From NCBI GenBank assembly GCA_032622095.1, contig CP136062.1, positions 159,646,875-159,710,874 of the forward strand: DNA of 64,000 nt, in the 5' to 3' direction. Positions 1-10,044 of this stretch are shown in pieces (position 1 is the first letter of the stretch; every line of letters begins with the position of its first letter). The notes below the pieces were generated by a model. It worked only from the letters and a program-made list of their open reading frames with translations. It was not told where the DNA came from and searched no databases. The position numbers and the translations under genes are program-made. The DNA comes from Siphonodentalium dalli. Taxonomy: Eukaryota; Mollusca; Scaphopoda; Gadilida; Siphonodentaliidae.

Positions 1-542
1 CATGACAACGTCGTTGACGCTTCACCACCAACACTGATTACCCACGCAGTTAACACATTAACAGTCGATGCTGTTCTGCGTCAAAGTTGAAAGTGTCATT
101 TTGAAAATGGTAATATTTCAATCACGTGACACCCAGAAGGTTCGAAAACAATCGGAATAATTAACTCATGGAATGTGCAATGTTTACAATGTTATCCTTT
201 CGTTACAAAATTAAATACGGTCAGAGGAATAGTATTGGACATACAGGGGGAATTTACTTTGTTTTTAGGTTCTTATAAACACATGGCAGGTAGGGATCTT
301 ATACAACATGAAGACTTACCGTGGTTGTAGAAACTGTCGTCTCGAAACGACAGAAAGGGTCAATTTGCATTGTGCAACGCTATTAAGAAGTATGTGTGTG
401 CCATCACATAACAAGACAGTCAATGACTGTGGGGTCGCTCACCAGACTGTAAAGATGGAGAAGACTGGGACTACGAAGACTACAATAATATAGTCAGTAC
501 GTTTAATTAAAAAAAATTCATAAAAACAAAAAACAAAAAAAG
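1..542. other. No recognisable feature
   Basis: AT-rich sequence with A/T runs around 510-600. A 61-codon frame at 308-493 has no recognisable motif, splice context or membrane segment, and I do not call it. Confidence 0.5.
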
Positions 543-1030
543 ATTGAGCAAGGTGTAAAATCTAAATGTTTTTTCTTTCATTTAAAAATGTTTTTGGTTT
601 TTTGTTAAATTGAGCAAGGAGTTAAATCTAAAAAAAATCTTCTTTTTTTAATATTAACACTGGCTATGTCCATGTTTGCTCCAGTGACCCAATTTTAACA
701 AATCTGAACCCCAGTAAACCAAGGACCCTCCATACCAAATATAAGCTTAATAGGCCCAATTGTTCTTGAGAAGAAGTTGTTTTAAGAATTACCATGGAGG
801 TAAAGAGTTATGGCCCTGGCTTCGCAACTATTTGTGACTTGGTGATCTCATTTTAACAAATCTGAATATGAGTCACCTAGGAAACATCCACACCAAATAT
901 GAACACATTCGGTCTTATGGGTCTGGATAAGATGTTTAAACGATGTTTTATGGATGGATGGACGAGGAGTGATGACTATACCCGGTAGCTCCACCGGATA
1001 CTTTGCCTCAAGTGAGCTTAAAACTATAAT
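543..1030 (+). repeat. Dispersed SINE-like repeat, copy A
   Basis: The copy starts with a 'attgagcaagg' motif (seen at 543 and again near 610), continues through 'ccagtgaccc...caaatctgaacccc' and 'accaaatat', and ends with 'gatggatggacgaggagtgatga' style sequence and a 'gtgagct' tail. The same order of motifs recurs at 1607-1988. The module 'accaaatatgaac...' occurs twice inside each copy, so the element is itself partly duplicated. I associate this wording with molluscan dispersed repeats; that is recognition, not a search result. Confidence 0.6.
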
Positions 1031-1606
1031 CAGTACCAAACTTGAACTCAAAACTCAAATAGTTTGTCTTATGGAGGGGGTTAAAGTTTTTGGAGTGAGT
1101 GGCTTATTCTTAAACTTATAAAGCTCTCTCTATTAGAAATAGTCTCAATCAACAAAAGGTGGTACACACAGACTACAGAACCATTCATAGGGTAGAAATT
1201 AATTCACTATAAGGAAGTGTTAAAACTGTATAAATGACCTATTTCGACAGACCCACCATTTGAACAAATTCCTATACCAGTAATATGAGTAGAGACTGAA
1301 GGCTCGTGGAAATACATTTGACATTCAATTTCAAAATGAATTACCAAACTAAAACATCTCTGGTCTGGCTAGAGAGAGCTGTGTGCTTGTTGGTACTACA
1401 CTGTCAGATTTGACATTTGGATAATTATCAACAGAGCAGACTGTCTTACTGACCTGTATCATTTTCATTGTAAGCGATAGCATTCTAGCATATGCACATG
1501 GTGTATTGTATTGTGACTGTGAAATAAATTTTAAACAAGTGTTTGATAACAGGGATGCTAGACGCACCATTGGGCAAGGGTGATGGGCTTCTTAACAAAA
1601 AAAATT
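1031..1606. other. Spacer between two SINE-like copies
   Basis: No gene or repeat recognised. A 73-codon minus frame at 1349-1570 has no supporting feature. Confidence 0.4.
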
Positions 1607-1988
1607 AATTGAGCAAGGAGTTCAATCTTAATTTTTTTTTTAGTTATGTCCCTGGCTCCGCCCACATTTGATCCAGTGACCTCATTTGAGAAAATCTGAA
1701 CCCCAGTCACCCAAGGCCACTTCATACCAAATATGAACCCATTCGGCCCGATGCTACTTGAGAAGAAGTCGTTTTAAGAATTACTATGGAGGGAAAGAGT
1801 TATGGCCCTGACTTCGCAACCCATTGACCTCATTTGAACAAATCTGAATACCAGTCACCTAGGGAACATCCACACCAAATATGAACCCATTTGGTTCTGT
1901 GGATCCAGAGAAGATGTTCAAAGAATTTTTGACGGACGGATGGACGGACGAGGAGTGATGACTTCGTCTCGGGTGAGCTAAAAACTAA
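1607..1988 (+). repeat. Dispersed SINE-like repeat, copy B
   Basis: Second copy of the repeat at 543-1030, in the same orientation and better preserved at its 3' end (GACGGACGGATGGACGGACG followed by 'gacttcgtctcgggtgagct'). Both copies are diverged by point changes and small indels, so neither looks recently inserted. Confidence 0.65.
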
Positions 1989-2084
1989 ACGGCCACTCAA
2001 TATTGTGCGGAAGTTCGTACAGTATATAAGATTATTTTTTTTAAATATTCGTGTATAATTTATTTATAAGTTTTGCATAATTCC

Positions 2085-2840
2085 ATTTGCACCCACCCCT
2101 TTGCACGTCAGTGCTCAGGCCTAATATCCTATATATTAATAAACCATGGTTCTACATTCCCGGTATGAGAACATTTAGATATTTTTAACCTGAAACTTGC
2201 ATAAATCATAACATCAAGTGGTCTAACTCCAGACAAATAAATGCACACGGCTACGGGCAAGAGACCAGGACACACCGGGCAGAACAACCATGGTGAGAAA
2301 ATTTTGAAAAATATACAAGAAAATCGCAAATCCTAGCATCTATAGACTGGCCTCAACTGAAGCTTTCTTATGGTTGGAAATTTCAAACCTCATATACTCC
2401 CCCTCAGGTTGGCAAATTCTTCAACTGATGACAATTTCAGTCCACAAATTTGACCAAATGTAGTAAAATATTGTTTTGTTAAATTAATTAGCAGTGTTGT
2501 ATTGGCCACGGGAGGGACAATGACACACCGGGCCGACCATGGTTCGGCCCTGTGCAAAGAAACAAGAAAATCGCAAAATCCTAGCATATAGACTAGCTTT
2601 AAGCCTTCATAGAGTTGGAAATTTCAAACCTGACACCCCCACTTAGGTTGGAAAATTTCCAACTGATTACAATTCCAATGACAATGTTGACCAATTGTAT
2701 GACAATATTGTTTTCTTAAATTAATTAGCAGTTTTGGGGAGGGACCAGGACACAAGATTTCCAAGTGTTGGGAATTTCCAACCTGTCACCCCCCTAAGGT
2801 TGGAAAATTTCCAACTGATGACCATTTCAGTCCATTTCAT
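2085..2840 (+). mobile_element. hAT-like non-autonomous element fragments (TTGGAAATTTCCAAC family)
   Basis: Contains 'ttccatttgcaccc', 'cctaatatcct', 'cacaccgggc' and repeated 'ttggaaatttccaac' dyads, in the same order as the complete element at 52249-53366. Sub-blocks are repeated twice (2270-2340 and 2520-2590), so this is a duplicated, truncated copy without intact termini. Its right edge, 'tgatgaccatttcagtcca', coincides with the broken end of the glycosyltransferase-like fragment at 2836. Confidence 0.65.
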
Positions 2841-3430
2841 CTCTATCATGGGTTGAGAAGAGCATTTTATTCGACATCATCCTCAGTGTCGCAACACGCT
2901 CCGGCTCATTCTTATAAATATTCATCAGCTGACTTCCGTCATATAACCAGTTCAGTTCGTTCGGCTCCAGCACATGGTCAAGTCTGCACCAATTTGGTCT
3001 TCGCATAAATATCCCACATTTCCTTCCAAGACACTGTCTTGGCTATCGGGTTGAGTTGTAGGATAATTCTAAACCGGTCACCCAATCCGCAACAACCGCT
3101 TTTCCTGGCACAGACGTAAAATATGTATGTTTCGTTATCATTTATAATTTCGCGTGTTCTGTTATCTTGGTTATATTGATTATCTGGACTAAAGAGACAA
3201 GACATGAAATCTAGTAAGAACCTTATTTGACCTTGACCTATATGTATCCTTTGACCTTGACCAACTTGATCCATACGGGTCCCTTGACTTTGACCCGCTT
3301 GACCCATATGAATCATCTTAGCTTGACCCACTTTCCACATAAGTACGTTCATCGTAGATTCATAGTAAATAACAAGGTATAACACGGCAGTAGCTGCTGT
3401 CAGGAACAAAACGTACAAAAAGTACTTTAT
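2836..3430 (-). pseudogene. Glycosyltransferase-like fragment with CGLGDR motif, frameshifted
   Basis: On the minus strand a splice acceptor (tttttttcag) ends at 3431 and opens a frame reading IKYFLYVLFLTAATAVLYLV, a hydrophobic signal anchor. A Gly/Gln-rich stem follows, built from repeated 'tgacc(tt/aa)' units (3222-3330), then YVCARKSGCCGLGDRFR. At about 3010-3043 the sensible reading moves to another frame, giving CGIFMRRPNWCRLDHVLEPN and LNWLYDGSQLMNIYKNEPER, and it stops at 2827 just where an unrelated transposon repeat begins. A Cys-Gly-x-Gly-Asp-Arg motif followed by a short helix and 'LxPNxxNW' resembles uncharacterised invertebrate fucosyltransferase-like proteins known to me. Stem and anchor point to a Golgi type II enzyme. 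One frameshift plus loss of the 3' part suggest a pseudogene; an assembly error or missed small intron is possible. Family assignment is tentative. Confidence 0.5.
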
Positions 3431-3432
3431 CT

Positions 3433-4189
3433 GAAAAAAATTAGAAAATATATATAGTGTTCGTAATAACTGTTGCTGGGATAGGGAAGTTGCATGGTAC
3501 TTGCATCACCTCCGATTCATCTGGATAATGACAAAATTTCAACCGCGTGGATAGTCCTACCAGTTGTTGTACACCCACTCCAACGTAGTTATAATAGAAC
3601 ATAGTACACAGATGTGACGAAACAAAAAGTGCTTCGTAACCATTTCGATATATGGGGTAATTGGTACTGTTTCCCGGTATGGTAAAACAAAGAACGTGCG
3701 GATGACTGTCTAGTTAACATAAGTACATCCCGCCAATGTCTATCAATTGAGAGTGTATAAATTATGCAAATGAGTATGTAGTATACTTTTATCAGCATGC
3801 ATGTACTTCGATGTCAATCATGTCATCGAAACAATTTAGGCCTAAATTTAATCTCTAAGATAATATTGATTATTGTCCCTTTCTGGATGGGGGCTACGGC
3901 CGCGCATAAGTATTAATCCCTAACTTTCCACAATTTCAATATTGTCACAATCGTACACGAAGAACTCACATATGTCGGTATAGCTGAACTAACGTCGACT
4001 ATAGATTCGCGCAGTAATAAGGAATATTTATATGTTCGCCGCCAATGAAGCGAACAACCCGAACCGCCCGCGTAGCTAATTAGGATGATTTTAGTGGCCA
4101 TGCAGCATAGTGCTTGTGCCTCATGAAAACCCAGCACGCCATTCCTTGTGCGTAAGTTAATTTTAATGTACACTCAGCATTGTGGGGGC
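3433..4189. other. No recognisable feature
   Basis: Upstream of the glycosyltransferase-like fragment on its strand. A first exon supplying the cytosolic tail would be expected here, but no start plus phase-0 donor stands out; a minimal candidate is ATGCAA before GTACC near 3490-3500. Nothing else is recognised. Confidence 0.3.
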
Positions 4190-4560
4190 ATGACGATACT
4201 TATAGTGCACGGGGACACTGTCGTGTCTGTTTGAACACGTAACGTGCATGTTTTCACGACTGGTTACATGTAGGGACGCGGTGAACACTATATGTGCATG
4301 TTCACAAGACGTATCACGTGTAGGGACGCGACGACAGAGGGTTTGGATGTACGTACATATTGCATGGCACAATGTCGGTCTATATGGACATTTCATGTGT
4401 ACGTTATTACGTGCGCTCGCGCAACAGTATATATGGCCAGATTCGTAGGTACGTACATTGGTGTCACCCTACCGATTTCACTCCATGACGTCACCCTTAC
4501 GCAGTACATGCCGGCGACGTTACGGAGTAGATTATAGAGTTGACGCCATTGGTACTGACT
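4190..4560 (+). repeat. Degenerate long-unit tandem repeat
   Basis: Repeats of roughly 70-125 bp share 'gtagggacgcg', 'ggttggatgtacgtac', 'tattgcatg(g)(g)aca' and 'tgtgtatgttc'. The same words recur at 5420-5780. The long open frames here come from the repeat, not from a gene. Confidence 0.5.
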
Positions 4561-5114
4561 TCCGTTACTAGCTCGTTGCTATATAAACAAACCAGCGATG
4601 TGGCTTTTGTCGAAAATTGACAGTCAGTACATTCGCCCTGTATACATGTACTTTCAGAAAATACAAAACACCACAACGTTATACCCCACCAATGTCAGTA
4701 TCTCGATATCATTTGACCAAATTTCTTGATATGAAACCGCGACAGACACGGCGTGAAATACATCGCATTGAGTAAACAATTTCCCATTGTTTCAATTCAA
4801 CTTCAAGATCGCGGTAAAATCAAAACCGCAATTTGTAAGTGGTAAACATTTGAAAAAGACATCAGGTACATGCAGAAACTAATTGTTGTGCATATTTATT
4901 TCTATTTGAGGTGGCAATTTTTCATGTTTATCAGTATTTTTAACGATAAGAGCGATGGTAAATAAAATTGGGGGACTATATTTTATCTAGCGCATTAAAT
5001 TTAAAATAAAAAGTCGTGAATTGGCTGAGTGTTTTCTATGGCCGCACATTTCGTTGATAGTTACGAGCCATTTGTTTGTCTAAATAACATTTTTAAGTTC
5101 GAAGAGCATTAGAA

Positions 5115-5287
5115 TGGGGATACCAGTGTGGTGTTTTGTGATTTCGGAAAGGTACATGGCGAATATACTGTGGCAAATACCCGTTAATGGGTTCCGGCTC
5201 CGCCGTCGCCCATTAACTAAATTTGCCACAGTATATTCGCCATGTACCTTTCCGAAATCACAAAACACGACACTGTTATCCCCTAAC
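5115..5287. mobile_element. Hairpin MITE
   Basis: Near-perfect inverted repeat. The left arm (about 5115-5192) carries 'tttcggaaaggtacatggcg' and the right arm (about 5207-5287) carries its reverse complement. The loop 'gttccggctccgccgtcg' is GC-rich, unlike the arms. The single-stranded product would fold into a stem of about 65 bp. There is no coding capacity, and a target-site duplication is not clear. Confidence 0.7.
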
Positions 5288-5419
5288 TAAAATTATTGAA
5301 GATTGTAATTGTCTTTTTTTTGCTAACATTAAATTAAATTAAATTAAATAAATTAAGTAATATACAGTGAAATTATTACATTTTTGCGCACGTTGGCATC
5401 TCTCTGAGTGCATTCTAGT

Positions 5420-5780
5420 TAAGACTGGTAACAGAGACGCGGCGACACAGGGTTGAGGTGCACGCATACTCATATTATTTGCGACACTGTCGGGTCTATT
5501 TTAAAATTGCATGCGCATGCTCTCAAACTGGTCACACGTAGGGAAGAGGCGACATGGGTTGGATGTAGGTACTTATATTGCATGAGACACATTCGGGTCT
5601 ATTTTATAAAGTCATGTGTATGTTCCAAGGATTGGATTGGTGTGGCCCGGGTACTTATATTGCATGGGACACTGTTGGTTGTATTTGAACAGTTCGTGTG
5701 TATGTTCTCATGGCTGGTCTCTTTACTGCATGCCACTTGGACCAGATCGAAATGTTTCATTATCACCCACTCCCATCGGG
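5420..5780 (+). repeat. Degenerate long-unit tandem repeat, second block
   Basis: About three units of roughly 125 bp with 'cacgtaggga', 'ggttggatgtagg', 'tacttatattgcatg(a/g)gaca' and 'gtgtatgttc', related to 4190-4560. The 130-codon frame at 5453-5845 follows the repeat and has no recognisable domain. Confidence 0.5.
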
Positions 5781-6949
5781 TTAATAACTTCCAACATATG
5801 CAGCAAGTTTTAAATGTTATGAGAAGAAAAAAGTGCCAAACCTGAAACTAATTGCAACACACTGTTTCTGAGCAGGAATAAGTCTATTAACCCATTATAA
5901 ACAACATACTAAAAATACAAAAGTATCAAGAAAGGCGAAATTGATAAAAAAAATTAAATAAATTTGCCAAAATTTGGTAAAATAATAAATTTATGTGAAA
6001 TAAATTTGCCAAAATTTGGTAAAATACTCAATTTATGCCTTTCAAGGATGTTTATAAAAAATTCAAATTCACAAGTCCTTCCATTTGTATATCCATTTTG
6101 TAGAGTACACAATTATGATTACAGAGCAGCAAACATTTTCCAATACGTTGAGTATTTTTCGAGTTATGTGCCTCCAAAATTGGCAGTTTGTCTAATTGCG
6201 GAGACTCAATTTCTAAGAATTGTCTAAAATCCATATTTTATGGTCCAGTATTTAAAAAAGGATATCTTGCTGTTGTATTAATTTCCTAACTAGATTGTGC
6301 ACAAAATGATTACTTTATGCATCTATGATTGAGAAGACAAAAATGTTCTTAAACAAAATGAGTGTTCCATTGTATAGCCAATTGTGCCTTGTGACACAGA
6401 ACTGTTATGGTGAAATGCCATATTTGAAGTCATACAACTCGATACATTGATATCCATATTTCTAAAAACATCTTAAGTATACTAGGTTAAATACACCTCG
6501 TTGGAATTGCTAAACACAGTTGTGCCAACAACAAAACATTTTCATAAAAAATCATTCAAATTTGACAGCTCCCATCTAGAGGTGCTCCTGGACCCATATA
6601 CCAAATATCGTTAAATCGGTCAATGGTTGTTTTTACACCTTGTTTTATTTTTTATGGTTTTTTGAATAGTCTATTTTTATTTGAAGAGTTCAGTGAAGAG
6701 TTTACGTTTATTTGAAGAAACTATAATTGTGTTATGTTTTCATTTATATCAGGTTTAATAAATGATTTTTAATAGAGCTATTTAAATCTGAGCCTTTCCA
6801 TGTCAATGTGCATTAATATATCCTTGATGAAAACATTTAGAAAGCTGACCTTTTAATTACCCCTTGGTGTCATCCCTCATTATTAACTGATGGTGAACTC
6901 AACCCCCATACCAATAGTTAAGTGCATACCTATTACATAATAGAAGCAT
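5781..6949. other. AT-rich intergenic sequence with one short direct repeat
   Basis: A ~40-bp unit, 'aaatttgccaaaatttggta', occurs twice in tandem at about 5958-6030. The rest shows no gene, RNA or mobile-element signature. Confidence 0.4.
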
Positions 6950-7112
6950 TCTAAAAACCCTTTGTCCCATTATTTTGAAGAAAAATTACTCTAGGAAAAA
7001 ATTTACAGGGCCAGGAAAAAATGATGTGTAAGCCGGGCTGCTGAACCACCCACCCACCCCGCCTAGTGTTCGGAAAAAAAAATTGCAGACCCCCCCCCCC
7101 CCCTGACTGCAC
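6950..7112. mobile_element. Truncated right end of the CAGGGGGG-terminus family
   Basis: The order 'ggaaaaaatttac', 'ccacccacccaccccg', 'cggaaaaaaaaattgcagac', then a long C tract and CTG matches the right ends of the elements at 40499-41056 and 42852-45698. No matching left terminus or flanking duplication is visible, so this looks like a remnant. Confidence 0.55.
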
Positions 7113-7547
7113 ATGGGAATTAAATAGGATTCGTGGCATCCCATATGTTCTTTTATTACATGATCCTACCCTTATTCCATTCAATAAACCCATTCCATAA
7201 ATTGTGATATTTAACGTTCGTTTAATAACAGGAAATAGTGTCAGGTGGCCTTTGACTTCCGGTTTGTCGGTCTGTTTACATTCCGTACGCTACGTCTCAA
7301 AATGCCATGGCCTCCAATATTTTTCCAACAAACTATAATGAATGAAGAGTTATAAAAGTTATGTCATTAAATATACGCCATTAAACACGCCAAAGAGTCT
7401 TTATTTATCTGGGACTATTTCTTTACGCGGGCAAACAACACATAGTTACGTGAAACATCATCGCATGGCTTATAGAAGCCGATGTTAGTTTCGCATCCCA
7501 TTTGTTGATTTAAGTATGTTTTGTCGAGGTGTTGTATCATGTAATAA

Positions 7548-7698
7548 ATAGAATCTACAACACGTTCCCAGTTTATAGCGGAATTTACAAAACTCGTCCA
7601 GTAAATTAGGTCTGGACCTCGCCAAAGGCTCGATCCAGACCTAATTTACTGGACGAGTTTTGTAAATTCCGCTATAAACTGGGGATTTGTTGTAGATC
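7548..7698. mobile_element. Hairpin MITE
   Basis: Inverted repeat with arms of about 70 bp. The left arm (about 7550-7612) reads 'ccagtttatagcggaattta' then 'ctcgtccagtaaattaggtc'; the right arm (about 7632-7698) is its reverse complement. The loop 'ctcgccaaaggctcg' has a short dyad of its own. Same design as 5115-5287 (long perfect stem, GC-rich loop) but unrelated in sequence. Confidence 0.7.
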
Positions 7699-8144
7699 CT
7701 CTATATAATATTGTAAAGGGAATTCATATTGTTCTTCGTGCATGTTGAATAAATGTTAGATGAGGAACATGTGGATCGCATGGTCGTCGGTACCATGTAT
7801 GTATACCGATATATAAGCTCATGCGAGGTACTGCGTGCATTGAGGGTCTATTTGATAACGGTGCATTCATATTATTTCCCTGACTTACTAGTGCATGGCA
7901 GTAGCTTAGAACGCTGGAAATATCCATTTCTGAGACCTACTCATATCATTATCCGCAAAACCAATATGACAATATTTCAGTGTAAATACAGTCTTTAAGC
8001 GTAACCGTGTCAAGGTAGTATCTTGAATAAATGAACAATGATGCGGAAGTCTCTGATTTTCTACAATATAATTGTGATTCATATCACATACGCACTGTAA
8101 TTTCCCTACACATAACGTCTTCTATTGTTCCCCAAAGTGTTACG

Positions 8145-8573
8145 TTTAAAGGTACTCAATCGGATTCGTTGGATTCAACAACATTTTTTGAAATGTCGCT
8201 TCAGTTATCAGAATCGAGTAATTGCCCAAAAATAATGCTAACCACAGTCAACTATAGTATAAAATTGCCCAAAACGTGTTATTTGTCAACATTTTGTTCA
8301 ACGAAATTTTGCCGGTTTGTCAAAAAAAACCACTTGATTTTAAAGTTATCCATCTTCATCCACAATTTGGTCTCAGACCGTCTTCTCGTTGACTGTTTAC
8401 TGGGCTACTTAAAATTATCGATTCAGTGGTGAAAAATAATATATTTCAAACATCGATATCTGATCACTCTGAGCTTTGGTGATTGGTTTCCTCGACTCGA
8501 ATCAAATAATTTTTACCCCCGAGGCCAATGAAATAGTAATTTGCGAGCGTTAATTCGGATTATGCATCTTTAA
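8145..8573 (+). mobile_element. ~400-bp MITE, copy 1
   Basis: Begins TTAAAGGTACTCAATCGGAT and ends with the partial inverse AATTCGGATTATGCATCTTTAA. Internal landmarks are 'attgcccaaaaataatgcta', 'cacagtcaactatagtataa' and 'ggtttcctcgactcgaatca'. Four more copies are at 20484-20876, 35226-35606, 37988-38390 and 42371-42776. It is non-coding; the 133-codon frame overlapping it is an artefact. Confidence 0.7.
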
Positions 8574-10044
8574 TATCTCATATGCAGATTAGCCAACTCC
8601 ACGCATCAGTCACGACATGTTAGCGAATAAGGCCGAACTATATAATTTTCTATAAATTTGCCATCATTTTGACTTTCATCTTAGACCATAATAACAACTT
8701 CAGGCCCTAATGAGAATGCATTTTATAGACAATAATTTATCTCGCTTAACTCCTTCAGTTCTGTTCATTTCACATTCAAATATGGTAAGAAATCTAAATT
8801 GAGTTTTCGGTGATATTTCATATCACGTTCTTTAAGATCAATTTTGTTATGGATTGACATGGAAGTGGCTGAGATCATAGGGGGCAACACATATCACTGT
8901 ACAAATGACCTGAGTGAGAATAGGAAAATTCGAAAATAATGCATAATTTGCCACCAGTTCCAAAGAATAGAAACGTGACATGAGACATGAGTGAAAAATA
9001 GTATTTATACTCATATTTCAGATATAATTTCTTATAGTTCAGAAATTAAGAAAATATGCACATGAATATCGTTCATCACAGAAATATGTTCTTAATCGTT
9101 AGAAATTATTTCTGGTTATAAGAATATTCCATCCCATTTCTCAGTGTGTTAGTTTCCGAAGAATAGAATAGAATATTGATCTTAAAAAATAAGAAAATGT
9201 TCTTGTGGTAAGATTTTTTTTTTTCTTGTATCAAGACAATTTTTCTACCCTAGACTTATTTTTGGCAGTGAAGGAGTTCCATAGAAATTGAGTTTGTGTT
9301 GCTATAAGTGCTACCGGAAGGGATAGAATATCTTTAACCTGGTCGTGTCTGGTCCATGTAATGGCCGGATGAGATGAAAATGTCTCATTCGGCAAACCTC
9401 GTCATTCTCCGTACCGCATACCGACTCGGCCATAATACATGGATATATTGTTTCGAACTATATCGCGTTATTTTTAGTTGGGACAAGGGCGCCTTTTGAA
9501 TTTAGTTGTTATCCGTCGATTCGAACCATTCACATTTAAAATCGAATTAAGCGTTACGGAAGTTTTGTTTTTGCAACAATTGTTTCTAACATATCTATAT
9601 GAAATTACCGCATGGCCTAAATTGACTTTTGCAGACACTTCGAATAGCACAACTGTGTTTCGAGGTGACAACAATGGTACGATATGCCGTATTCGATGCA
9701 GACCATATAATAACAGACGACGTGGATCGGTGCTACCAATGAAAGTTAAATAGGTTGGTTCGCTCGTGCATGATGTTTCCGGATTTGGTGATCAAAGAAC
9801 ATGAACCAACTATAATTATTATATTGAATAAGTCGTCAAATAATAATAGGCCTACAAATAATCGGACTATTTTTCGCGAAACGTCGGCTAGTCCGGGAGC
9901 TGATAGGGGTATCCTTGGACCCCCTCGGGATTTAACTTTAACCCACTCATTTTGTTCCTTATTATGTCCTTCAACCTTTAAGCAATGTTAACACGAAAAA
10001 AGTGGCCGTGTAGACTCCAGACAAGATGGCGTCCATCATGGCCC
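8574..10044. other. No recognisable feature
   Basis: AT-rich sequence. At 9474-9753 both strands are open for 66-91 codons, but neither protein has a recognisable domain. A minus-strand 'ggttcgaatcg' near 9520 resembles a tRNA B box, but no A box or cloverleaf surrounds it. Confidence 0.4.

Noticed and set aside
9500-9535. Minus-strand tRNA B-box-like sequence
   Set aside because: 'ggttcgaatcg' is present but no A box or cloverleaf can be drawn upstream of it.
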